A stretch of DNA of 64,000 bases from Linanthus parryae (lineage: Eukaryota; Streptophyta; Magnoliopsida; Ericales; Polemoniaceae): the NCBI GenBank assembly GCA_023055425.1, contig JALGPY010000002.1, positions 137,449,927 through 137,513,926 on the forward strand, given 5' to 3'. Below, piece by piece: positions 10,701-20,712 of the stretch. A program made the translations under genes and the position numbers. Under the pieces are notes generated by a model, which saw only the letters and a program-made list of their open reading frames with translations, ran no database searches and had not been told where the DNA came from. Numbering within the stretch: position 1 is the stretch's first letter; each line of letters opens with the position of its first letter.

Positions 10701-12053
10701 AAAACTGACATTCGCCGCTGGCTAGTAGGCAAGTGCGGTGAACCTTCAGGTAATCATTTGAGCAACATGTGTGAACTAGGCTTAGCAACCCAAACATAAT
10801 CATGGCTGGTTTCTTCGCGCCCCAGGTCACGCTCACCTTAAAGACATGCTTAATGAAGATACATTAATAGGGCAAGGTTCCACGTCCTTAGCATATGACG
10901 AGGATGCTGCGATCCCACCTTCGCGTGGAGGTGCTCGCTCTTAGCTTACCAAAGATAATAAAATATTATGCAATACAAGTTACCTCAAATCATCGTATCT
11001 TGTATCGCAGGCAACGCTGATGAAGCCACGTTGGAACAAAGGAGTCAACCTTCTGCATCCAATGTCCCGGTGCCGAGTTCTCATACCGAGAAGCCCGTCG
11101 CAGCTGCTGAATATGAGGGAGAGCCCTTCGAGGACGTCATTGAGCTTTCTGATGATGCCGAAGCTGACACCGTGTTGATGGAGGAAGATGCCCATGCTGG
11201 TGCTGAGGAAACAGGAACGAACGCTGCTGACGCTATCGCACCTGAAGGCATCCCTGATCAAGCTGCAACTTCTGCTGCTGCCATGCCTCCGGCAATGACT
11301 GAGCCTGCGGCACCTCTTCCTGCGTGGAACTTTTGGAGTTCGCAGGTTGGGGCTGCAGTCACACCTGGTGCGGCTTATACTCTTCCTACCAACTATGAGG
11401 AGTTAGAGCTCGCGGCTGACAAGAGGTCAATGGAGCAGAGACAGTCTTCAACTGCCCCAGCAACGCGCATTCCTTCTTTGCGCGAGATCCTTGGAGGAAC
11501 TGGTATGTCGTGATTGTTGTTCGCATCTTGCATTCTTCATTTACAAGTTCAATGGCCTAACTTTAACATTGCTTTAGGGTTGAAGCAAGCTGACGTGGAC
11601 TGGCTAGTTCAGATGCGCCTCTCCTATCCTCAATCGTTCGTGAGGTCTCTGGAGATAGGGCCCTTCGACAGGAGGCTGTTTTTGACTGAAGCCATCTGGA
11701 TTTTGGAGCAGCTATCCGCAGCCACACCTGCGACCATTTCTCCTCAGAGCGCGGAGCTGCTTTTTGGCATGTGTCAAAACCTTCTCGCCAAGGTTCAAGG
11801 CAAGCTGGGCTTTGGGTTTCTTGTGAAAAGAGTCACCCAGATACGCGCAGCCGTGAATTTGAAGCGCGGTTACCATAACCTTGCAGCTGAGGAGCAGAAG
11901 GTGGAGCAGCAAAAGCAGAAGGCTGAAGAGGCTGTGAAGCTCTTCCATGAGATGAACGCCAAATATGAGCAGTTGAAGCAAGAAGTGGAGCAAGTGGAAA
12001 ATCTGTCGCGTCACTTTACTCCTAATGACTCCCTGGTCAAAGGCTTATTTTGA
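7740..12053 (+). pseudogene. Antisense six-exon plant mobile domain gene, E1 copy (broken)
   Basis: Exons inferred by comparison with E2: 7740-9619, 9698-10204, 10279-10749, 10826-10930, 11011-11502, 11578-12053. The introns are 74-80 bp with GT/AG ends. Exon 1 encodes a plant mobile domain of the MAIN/MAIL1 type: HTFHF and TLEDV, then FLCAWLSRYL and MWVFERWP. Exon 2 has a basic patch AKRPRQR and an acidic end. Exon 3 is a charged, probably coiled region. Exon 5 contains VIELSDD, like a SUMO-interacting motif. Exon 6 ends in a Gln/Glu/Lys coiled coil. Lesions: TGA at 8340-8342, a 1-bp deletion near 9543-9560, and a two-base shift in the GA repeat near 10160-10175. I chose the start at 7740 over the upstream in-frame ATG (7680) because a splice acceptor sits just before it. 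PMD proteins in plants are linked to gene silencing; the role in an element is inference. Confidence 0.8.
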
Positions 12054-12446
12054 AAAGTAGCAAATCTATGTGGAGAAAAATGCTAAACATTACTGTAATG
12101 TTTCTAGGGTTTCTCCCCCTTTTTTTTCAAAAAAAAAAGAGATTGAATGCCTGTTTTGCCCTTCTCGGGATTTGCTTGAATATCTCTGTGCATATCAATA
12201 ATGACGTCAGCAATTGATATTCTGCCTTGATTTTCGCGCTAATTGCTCATTAGATAAGCACGCTTTCCTTGGGAAGTCCATCCGTATCATGATCATCCGT
12301 CATTAATTAGGATACGCAACCGAATCGTCGTAGCCTTTAGTAGGGTAATTGATTGTTACCTCTTTTCAAGGAGTAAGTGATTGATTCTTACCCTCTTTTC
12401 AAGTTTTGCTGACTCATCTCGGCAACTGAAGAGTCTCCACAAGGTC
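12054..12446. other. Spacer between the two antisense genes (E1)
   Basis: This is the 3' flank of the PMD gene and the upstream region of the 115-codon ORF. It holds a T-rich then A-rich stretch near 12110-12140 that could serve 3'-end formation. It is collinear with 46952-47369 in E2. No ORF is supported. Confidence 0.6.
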
Positions 12447-12454
12447 TATATAAA
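12447..12454 (+). promoter_or_regulatory. TATA box of the second antisense ORF (E1)
   Basis: TATATAAA lies 36 bp before the ATG at 12490 and sits in a block conserved with E2 (TATATAAA at 47370, 36 bp before that ATG). Both contexts share CTATTTGGGTTCTTCAT between box and ATG, where a transcription start would fall. Confidence 0.6.
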
Positions 12455-12489
12455 CCCCGCCTTTTGCTATTTGGGTTCTTCATTCCACA

Positions 12490-12837
12490 ATGTGGCTTGC
12501 CATGAGTCCTTGTGATTGCTGGCTTCAACGCTTGTCTTTCGTTGATTCATGGCAGCTTCAAGTTGTGAAACCTGAGTTTGTGCCTTGTGCCATAGAAATA
12601 GCTTCCAAGATCTGCTTTACAAGGCTTATTGATCTTTATAACTATCATAAAGAAGATGCAGATAATACCTCATGTTTGCTCGAAGAATTTTCTTCGTCTA
12701 TTATGCTTGCAGGTCATGTTTCCGGCCGCCTCCCGGCGAGGTGCAGCGCCGTAGTGACCTTGCTACCGGCTCGTAATGAACGGCGGATTTCTCCTCTAGC
12801 TTTCCCGGAGGTTGATCATTCGCCACCACGTTCTTGA
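12490..12837 (+). CDS. Conserved 115-codon antisense ORF, unknown function (E1)
   Basis: Encodes 115 residues beginning MWLAMSPCDCWLQR. The E2 copy (47413-47760) has exactly the same length, aligns without gaps and is about two-thirds identical by my count. Shared features are the WLQR and SWQLQVV blocks, HKEDADN, GHVSGRL and several cysteines. I see no transmembrane helix, signal peptide or known domain. A CAG/GT-like boundary near 12711 could mean that the region is spliced instead. I do not recognise the family. The conserved frame suggests a small protein, but a structured RNA is not excluded. Confidence 0.5.
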   Translation: MWLAMSPCDCWLQRLSFVDSWQLQVVKPEFVPCAIEIASKICFTRLIDLYNYHKEDADNTSCLLEEFSSSIMLAGHVSGRLPARCSAVVTLLPARNERRISPLAFPEVDHSPPRS

Positions 12838-13419
12838 ACTCAGGGTGGCAAGCCATTGTGCTCGTCTCCGTGGACAAGGAGCCTCTTGCTCTAGGAGTTG
12901 GTACTTGCCTGTTCTTCACATCCGCATACGCCGGAACAGGTGGTTCCTCAGGCACGCCTCTTGGGCATAAGACCAAAGAATGGCCTTGTCAAATCCTGGG
13001 ATCTTGAACATAGCGCCGCATAGGTCTTGTAGACATGGCGGGCTGTTCTTTTCGCATGAACACCCTACTTGCTACAGATCTTTGGTCGCAGATCGTTGTG
13101 TCACATAGCTTCTGCTAGGACCGTTAGGTCGATCCTTTTTCAGTTAGGATTTCCCCAATGTGTAGCTTCCGCTTGTAAGTTACTGTTTAGATGCATTGTA
13201 AGCCACGTTGGCTATGTAACTAGCTCTGTTTTGAGCCTTTCGCTTGTAAGCTGTTATCTAGACAGATAAATTATAAGTCATTTTGACTCATAATGATAAA
13301 TCGCTTTGTATGATTTGCTGTTTTCGTTACAACAAATTACAATTTCACATGCGTATTGGTAAATTTCGCCTTCTGTAGTGCTGTATTCACACTTTGCTTA
13401 TTGTTGCTATGATTTGATA
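12838..13419. other. Untranslated spacer before the repeat array (E1)
   Basis: Continues collinearly with 47761-48339 in E2. The two share GCAAGTAAG-type words and the ACAGATAAATT segment, but no frame is conserved. I see no gene. Confidence 0.5.
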
Positions 13420-13995
13420 TCCGCCGGATAGATTCGTAGATATGTTTTTAGATCGCTCGGGATCGTATTTGTGTAGCTTTGCTATCTTGGCGGATAGGCT
13501 TGAGATTTACTTAAGGTTAGACCCCAGTACGAGCGCTATCTCAGCAGGTAGGCTTCTGTAGATCACTTAAGATCATTTTGCATAATGCTGCTATCATGGC
13601 AGATAGACTTAAGAATCATTTTGAGATCGCATTCGTATAGTGCTGATATCGTGGCAGATAGGCTTGAAAGATCATTTAGGATCATACTCGCATAGGCTGC
13701 TATCGTTGCAGATAGGCTTTTAAAAGATCACTTAAGATCGTATTCGCATGAGCTGCTATCGTGGCAGATAGGCTTAAAAGATCACTTAAGATCATATTTG
13801 CATAGGCTGCTATCATGGCAGATAGGCTTTAAAAGATCACTTAAGATCATATTCGCATAGGCTGCTATCATGGCGGATAGGCTTAAAGATAACTTAATAT
13901 CATATTTGCATGAGCTGCTATCGTGGCAGATAGGCTTAAAAGATCACTTAAGATCATATTCGCATAGGCTGTTATCATGGCAGATAGGCTTTAGC
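13420..13995. repeat. Tandem repeat array in the E1 3' region
   Basis: About 11 units with a period near 54 bp. Each unit contains AAGATCACTTAAGATC and then GCTATC-N6-GATAGGCTT. The CTATC/GATAG arms hold while the loop varies (GTGGCA, ATGGCA, GTTGCA). The three leftmost units are the most diverged. Position between integrase and 3' LTR is typical of Tat-lineage elements, whose 3' regions often carry tandem repeats. Confidence 0.88.
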
Positions 13996-14047
13996 TAGTG
14001 GGAAATAATGAAATAAACAGAGCAACAAAGATAGCTGACAGCATAAA

Positions 14048-14134
14048 GTTCTTCCCATTTGGGAGAAGTTTTTTTTTATTATGAAATACTCTCATATGGG
14101 AGAGATAAGATTACAATTCCCTCATATGGGAGAG
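14048..14134. repeat. Three consecutive short hairpins next to pol (E1)
   Basis: TTCTTCCCATTTGGGAGAAG at 14049-14068 is followed by a T run. CTCTCATATGGGAGAG follows at 14089-14104, and CCCTCATATGGGAGAG at 14119-14134. Each can fold on itself. E2 has the same triplet in the same place. Confidence 0.65.
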
Positions 14135-14197
14135 AAGATGCACAAGTTTTAGCATTACAGAGCAGACGTTGTAATCTAACGCATATAATGAGAGAAG

Positions 14198-15405
14198 TTA
14201 AGGATAATAATTCTTAATCCAGTGCATGTTGACTGAGCTTGGGGTTGAGGCTGTTCCATGTAACCTCCGTATGTTGCAGTAGCCACTATCAAAGACTTCT
14301 GTGACTTCAAAGGGTCCTTCCCAATTGGCTGCGAATTTTGGATGAGCTGCCTCTCGCATGCAATGGTCAGACGCGCGCAAGACCAAATCTCCAACTGCGA
14401 AGTCTCGACGTTGGACTGTTTTGTTGTACGCACGAGCGATCCTTTCTTGGTATCGTTTGTTAGTCCTTTTAGCTTGCTCCCGCTTCTCTTCTAACAGGAC
14501 TAAATCATGATCACGTTGGTTGTCATATAATGCATGAAAAGCCAACCTTGCAGAGTTAATATTCACTTCCGCAGGTACCACAGCTTCAGCTCCATAGCAT
14601 AAAAGAAATGGCGATGCCCCTGTGGGCGTCCTTGGAGAAGTCCGATAAGCCCACAGGGCTATGTTTAAAGAATCAGCCCACTTCTTGTGGTCATCTGCGA
14701 CCATCTTGCTCAAAATTCTCAATAACGTCTTGTTGGTTGCTTCCGCTTGCCCATTCCCCTTCGGGTAGTATGGAGTGGAGCATATCTGTCTTATGTTGTA
14801 CTCTGCTAGCTTTGCAGCCACCTGTCGATTGACAAAGGGGGTACCATTATCCGAAAGAATGGTGTTTGGAATTCCGAACCTGCATATGATGCTTTCTTGG
14901 ATGAAATGGACCACGGCTAGCGCATTTGCTGTCTTCAGTGGTATTGCTTCTACCCACTTGGTGAACAACTCGGTCGCGGTGAGAATGAAGTGATTCCCGT
15001 GCGAGGTCGGTCGAATGGGACCGACGAAATCCAGAGCCCATGTATGAAACGGCCATGGTGTTCCCAACGCGTGTAGATCTACGGCTGGGCGTGCACTAGA
15101 TTACCTTTGAATTGGAACTCCTGGCATCATCTTACTTTGGCGCGGCAATCTGCTTCCATGGTGGGCCAGAAATATCCAATCGAGAGGAGCTTTCTGCATA
15201 GTTTCGCACCTCCCTGATGTTCCACCTGATGAGAAAGGTCGATCACTTCTTGTGCTCCGTTGCTGTCTAGACATCGTAGCAAGTTGCCTTCATGGCCCCT
15301 TCGCCAAAGCAGATTTTCTTACACCACATATCGGGCTGCTTTTCTCTTTAGTTTCTCGGCTTCTTTTCTCGACTCGGGTACAATGCCCTGGGTGAGAAAG
15401 TCAAA
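14198..15405 (-). pseudogene. E1 pol, integrase part
   Basis: The stretch 14198-15067 is open and carries the integrase catalytic core: Asp in LDFVGPI, Asp in SDNGTPF and Glu in GQAEATNK. A C-terminal GNL/GPFEV-type domain follows. Upstream (15068-15405) the zinc-finger and linker part matches E2 but is broken by stops and frameshifts. The copia element E5 cuts the frame at 15405, and the rest continues at 20466-20712 and 28858-31147. Confidence 0.85.
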
Positions 15406-15740
15406 GATATTAACAGAATGGATCATGTCAAGCCCAAAGAGTAGCTGATGGACTCTCCTGACTGAAGCCCAAAGTTCTCAAGACAAAGCCCATTACAAGT
15501 CCAGACCAGTTAGTTGTTAATTCTGTAAACCCTTAAGGGTATTAACGTCATTTTACACTTTGTACAAACCCTAAAGGTTTCCCACCGTTAGATCTAGACC
15601 GTACACTTCTAGCCGTTGGATCACAGCTATATAATGCTGTGTGATGTATTGCTGCGATTAATCAATTCATTCTTCTGGTTCTTTCTTCTTGCGCCTCTCT
15701 GTTCTTCGTCTCTCACAAACGAAACCCTAAAGGGTTCGTT
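15406..15740 (+). repeat. E5 5' LTR
   Basis: 335 bp, containing a CTATATAATG promoter-like box near 15629 and ending in AAGGGTTCGTT. It matches 20131-20465 apart from a few substitutions. The first two bases are altered from the TG found in the other LTR. Confidence 0.88.
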
Positions 15741-15742
15741 AA

Positions 15743-15755
15743 TGGTATCAGAGCC
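15743..15755 (+). promoter_or_regulatory. E5 primer binding site (tRNA-Met)
   Basis: TGGTATCAGAGCC begins two bases after the LTR and is complementary to the 3' end of initiator tRNA-Met, the usual primer of plant copia elements. Confidence 0.85.
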
Positions 15756-15829
15756 ATGAGATCTCATCCAATTTACTACCCTTTAAACTTGATTCTTCCA
15801 ATTTTGTTTTATGGAAGCATCATATCTCA

Positions 15830-16735
15830 TCGATTTTTTGCACACATACACTATACGGTTACTTAGATGGATCTTTTCCTTGTCCGTCATCTACAATTTT
15901 GTCCTCCGACGGTTCTCCGGTGATAAATCCGGCGTTCACTGCTTGGCAGCTTCAAGATCAGGCGGTGTTAACCATTCTCAACGCCACACTGTCCCAAGAA
16001 GCTCTTACACTGGTGATTGGTTCACAAACCTCTCGTGAGGCCTGGCTTGTTCTTGAGCGTCGTTATGCTTCTCTCTCCAGATCTAATGTTCTTACCCTCA
16101 AATCGGAGTTTCACACTCTCAGGAAGGGCTCAGATTCAATAGATCTTTACATGCAGAAGCTCAAAACCATCAGAGATAAGCTTGCTGTTGCCGGGGTCTA
16201 CACCGCTGATGAAGATCTGCTCTTATATTCCCTTAATGGCCTCTCACCGAGTTCAACTCCTTCCGATCCTCTCTGCGTATTCACTCGGCCCCGATTCCCT
16301 TTGAAGAACTTCATGTTCTTTTGAAGGCTGAAGAGCAGATGCATGCCTCTCAAGCTCCACCTTCCGATCTCCCTCATCCTACCGCCTTCTACCTCCAGCG
16401 TGGTGGCGGCCGTGGCGGCGGTCGAAACCCTACCGGTCAGCGAGGTGGCGGTCGATTCGGTCACCGAGGTGGTGGCGGTGGCCGTTCGGATTCTCGAGGA
16501 GGTCGTTCGCCTTCCGGGTACGGTTCTGGATTCAACCCTAACTATGGATCCGGATCCGGACTCGGGTCGGGTTACGGAAATGGTTTCGGATCTGGAGGTG
16601 GATCGAGTTATGGTTCGGGTCGCGGTTCGGGTCGGTCCAATAACCGGGGCAGATGAGGTTCGGGTCGGTCCAATTCGGGTCCAGTCACTTGTCAAATTTG
16701 CGGGTATGACTATCACTCCGCAATTGACTGTTATC
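15830..16735 (+). pseudogene. E5 gag (broken)
   Basis: Reads as a copia-type gag, with the UBN2-like core around 15950-16240 (WLVLERRYASLSR and FHTLRKG). It continues into an RGG/Gly-rich tail and a zinc knuckle [14 protein letters not shown] (16690-16731). Lesions: the N-terminus appears short compared with typical copia gag, a frame change occurs near 16255, and there is a TGA at 16654-16656 before the knuckle. The long opposite-strand ORF here is only a shadow of the Gly/Arg-rich repeat. Confidence 0.8.
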
Positions 16736-16740
16736 ATAGA

Positions 16741-19700
16741 ATGGACTACGCTTATCAAGGCAAACATCCGCCCGAACACCTCTCTGAAATGGCTGCTTCT
16801 ACTTCTTCGGCACAGCAACCCACTTCTGATCTCTGGCTCACCGACACCGCCGCATCCAACCATATGACAGTAGACTTCAACAATCTCTCTCTCACTGAAC
16901 CATACAAAGGCACTGATTCAGTCACCGTCGGTAACGGTTCTTCTCTTCCTATTCACCACTCCGGTACCGCCTTTCTCTCAACTGCAAATTGTTCTTACAC
17001 TTTATCTAATGCACTACACGTTCCTAGTCTTTCTGTCAACTTACTTTCTGTGCATAAATTTTGCTCTGAACATAACACCAGATTTATATTTGATAGAGAT
17101 TACTTTTATGTTCAGGACAAATCTACGGGTCAAATCCTTTTTCAGGGACCCAGTAAAAATGACCTCTATCCCCTATCTTCTGAGTCTTCTTCGTGCAGTC
17201 CACAAGCCTTTTTAGGTCAACGAGTTAAATCACATTTGTGGCACTCCAGACTGGGACATCCTTCAGACTCTGTTTTATTTAAATATATTAAATGTCTTTC
17301 TTCTTCTGTTAAATTATCTGCTAATCATACTGATACCTTATGTGAATCCTGTTTAGCTGGAAAGATGACAAGATTGCCTTATAATGTGTCTAAATCTCAT
17401 GTTACTGCACCTCTTCATCTTCTACATAGTGATGTATGGGGATCTGCTTCCACACTTTCTTATGATGGATTCAAATATTATGTCCTCTTTATTGATGATT
17501 TGTCTAGATTTACATGGCTATTTCACTTAAAACTGAAATATGAAGTTTCATCTACTTTTGCTACATTTAAGTTATTTGTTAAGAAATTACTTGGCTACTC
17601 CATTAAAATTTTACGCTCAGATGGTGGTGGTGAATTTATAGCTTATACCTTCCAAAATTTTTTGCAAGAACATGGTATTCAACACCAAAAATCCTGCCCC
17701 TATACACCCCAACAAAATGGGGTGGCAGAAAGAAAACATAGGCATATTATTGAAACTGCAGTTACTTTGTTACATACAGCTTCTCTTCCTAAAAAGTTTT
17801 GGTATCATGCAGTAGCTACAGCTGTTTACTTGATTAATCGCATGCCAAGTTCAAATACTAATAATAAATCACCTTATGAGCTCTTATTCAAAACAAAACC
17901 AGATTATAATCAATTAAAAGTCTTTGGTTGTTGTTGTTATCCTAGGTTAACTCATTATAATCAATCTAAACTTGATCCTAAAACTAAGAAATGCACTTTT
18001 CTTGGTTATGCTTCTGGCTATAAAGGTTATCTCTGCTTTGATGCTCAATTAAACAAATTTTATATTAGTAGAGATGTACTCTTTGATGAATTTTCATTTC
18101 CTTTTGCTACAACTTCTTCACAACTCTCACATGATAATGTTTCTGTTTCAGGTTCTAATACTGTCCCTTCGGCATCAACCCAGGTTCAACCTGGGTCTCT
18201 ATCTGGTTTCATACCAGATACACACTTATCTGAGGGAAATGATCCTATGCAGCCAGCTGCAGAGAGGAGAACTGTTGTTCCCAGTCCAGGTGGCACACCA
18301 TCAACAGATACTACACACTGTTATTCAGATACTACACCTGCTGCTCCTGGCTCTGGTGCACAGCCATCCTCTCTCAGTTCTGGAATGGCAAATACAGGTG
18401 AACCTATGATGATTCCCCCTCCCCCTCCTATCATCACTTCAACTCACCCAATGCAAACTCGCAGCAAATCTGGTATAAGTAAAAGAAAATTGGTGTATTA
18501 TGCTTCTCCAAACTCTCCTCTTGGTTTTTCTGCTTTTACTTCTCCCCCTGCTGGGTTTTCTGCAATTTCACAAACACACACTACACAAATTGATCCTACT
18601 TGTTTCACAGAGGCTGTCAAATTTCCTCAGTGGCGCCAAGCCATGGCTGCTGAGGTTGACAGCCTCTCACAGCAACACACATGGACTTTGGTCCCACCTC
18701 CTCTACAAGCAAACATTATAGGCAATAAATGGGTTTTTCACACCAAATTTAACCCAGATGGCTCAATTTCTCGCTACAAAGCTCGTTTGGTTGCCAAGGG
18801 GTTTCACCAAACCCCTGGCTTAGACTATGACGAAACTTTTAGTCCTGTTGTCAAACACGCTACTGTCCGTACTATTTTGGCCTTAGCTGCTACTTTTAAT
18901 TGGCCACTTCAGCAGTTAGATGTGAAAAATGCATTTTTACACGGCTACTTGCGTGAAACTGTGTATATGAAGCAGCCTACTGGGTTTATTAGTGCTAAAT
19001 TTCCTAAACACGTTTGCCTACTCCACAAGTCCATATATGGGCTCAAACAGGCCCCACGGGCCTGGTTTGAGCGCTTCACATCTTATTTAATTATCTCTGG
19101 GTTTTGTTGCATCATTTGCCGACTGCTCTCTTTTTATTCGACATCATCACAATCGCTTAACTTTATTATTATTGTATGTTGATGATATTATAGTGACTGG
19201 TGATGATTCCTCTTATATTTCTGATTTGTTGCACAAATTGAGTACTGAATTTCAAATGGCCAACTTGGGCCCGTTAACATATTTTTTGGTCCTTCAAATC
19301 GAACGAACTTCTCTTGGTATTTCAATTACCCAAGAAAAATATATCTCTGATCTCCTTCATCGTTTTAATATGTCACATTGTAAGTCCAGTTCTACCCCTC
19401 TAGCTGGGGGCATTAAGTACCATATTCTTCAAGGTAATGCTCTTCATGACCCAACTGTCTATAGACAATTACTGGGTGCGTTGCAATATTTAACTTTTAC
19501 GCGTCCTGATATTGCATTTGCCGTAAACCACCTTTGCCAGTTTATGCATGCTCCAACTGACATTCATCTTAGCGGAGCAAAACGTGTTTTACGATACCTT
19601 CAAGGTACTAAAACATTGGGCCTTTTTTATCAAAAGGGCCACTTACCACTTCAAATCTTTTCTGACGCTGATTGGGCCGGTGACCCATCAGACCGTCGGA

Positions 19701-20125
19701 GCACAACTGGACTTGTTGTTTTTCTGGGCCCAAACCCAGTCCACTGGACTGTTAAAAAGCAGTCCACCGTTTCTCGGTCATCAACCGAAGCTGAATACCG
19801 TGCTTTGGCAACGGCTGCTGCTGACTTGTCTTGGTTTCGCCAAATTTTTCACGATCTTCACATTTACATACCTCATCCTTCTTTATTATACACAGACAAT
19901 ATTTCTGCAATTGCTTTAACTAATAACCCTATTTTTCACGCACGTACAAAACATATTGAAATCGACTACCATTACGTGCGTGAACAAGCTATTCTCAAGC
20001 ATCTAACTATATCTTATCTTTCAAGTGCAGATCAAGTAGCTGATGTTTTCACCAAGTCCCTTCAACCATCTCAGTTTCAACATTTTCGCGATAAACTGCT
20101 GGTTCAACATCCACCAACATTTTAA
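16741..20125 (+). pseudogene. E5 pol: protease, integrase, RT, RNase H
   Basis: Copia order. A protease-like [10 protein letters not shown] sits near 16840, with DTAA rather than the usual DSGA or DTGA. The integrase zinc region HSRLGHP to CESCLAGK is followed by its catalytic core ([23 protein letters not shown]). RT follows with DVKNAFLHG and [10 protein letters not shown], then YVDDI at 19173. RNase H has SDADWAGDP and STEAEYRAL. One frame change lies near 19100, between the RT fingers and YVDD, splitting the ORF into 16741-19182 and 19172-20125. The rest is open. The polypurine tract TTTAAGGGGC (20121-20130) touches the 3' LTR. Confidence 0.88.
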
Positions 20126-20130
20126 GGGGC

Positions 20131-20465
20131 TGTATTAACAGAATGGATCATGTCAAGCCCAAAGAGTAGCTGATGGACTCTCCTGACTGAAGCCCAAAGT
20201 TCTCAAGACAAAGCCCATTACAAGTCCAGACCAATTAGTTGTTAATTCTGTAAACCCTTAAGGGTATTAACGTCATTTTACACTTTATACAAACCCTAAA
20301 GGTTTCCTACCGTTAGATCTAGACCGTACACTTCTAGCCGTTGGATCACAGCTATATAATGCTGTGTGATGTATTGCTGCGATTAATCAATTCATTCTTC
20401 TGGTTCTTTCTTCTTCCGCCTCTCTGTTCTTTGTCTCTCACAAACGAAACCCTAAAGGGTTCGTT
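20131..20465 (+). repeat. E5 3' LTR
   Basis: 335 bp, starting TGTATTAACAGAATGG just after the polypurine tract and ending GGGTTCGTT. It retains the TG that is lost in the 5' LTR. Confidence 0.88.
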
Positions 20466-20712
20466 CAAAAGAGTGGTTTCCTCCAATCCGCATCATCGTC
20501 GGTCAGAGCAATTAGTAGAGAGTCCTTGATCAGTGCGCAACTCTCGCAATTTCCTTGAATCAATGCTGCGGCCGTTGACATGTCCGGCTAATGAATGCCA
20601 TACCTCTGTGCTTTCCGATAGATTGACACCTCACTTTCCCCACAAGCATGTTGGTGAATCTTTTCTAACAGCAGTTGTCCCTCTTGCTCGGAGACGCATC
20701 GCATGAGTATTC
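20466..20712 (-). pseudogene. E1 pol, duplicated zinc-module part
   Basis: A short stretch of E1 pol trapped between E5 and E6. It encodes the region ending MRCVSEQEGQ, EKIHQHACGESE and RYGIH, which matches residues about 600-640 of the E2 pol frame. E6 inserted after the codons of ILMRC, duplicating TATTC. Confidence 0.85.

Larger units (their letters stand above)
15406..20465 (+). mobile_element. E5: Ty1/copia retrotransposon inserted in E1 pol
   Basis: 5060 bp with two 335-bp LTRs and a 5-bp duplication TCAAA (15401-15405; 20465-20469, overlapping the last LTR base). The interior has a tRNA-Met primer site, gag, protease, integrase, RT and RNase H in copia order. I counted five LTR mismatches plus the terminal two bases, so the insertion is recent relative to E1. 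The left LTR begins GA where the right has TG. Its gag and pol carry lesions, so it is defective. The lineage resembles Ale/Retrofit by domain layout, but this is tentative. Confidence 0.9.

Noticed and set aside
16198..16863. 221-codon minus-strand ORF
   Set aside because: Shadow of the Gly/Arg-rich gag tail of E5; composition follows the GGTGGCGG repeat.
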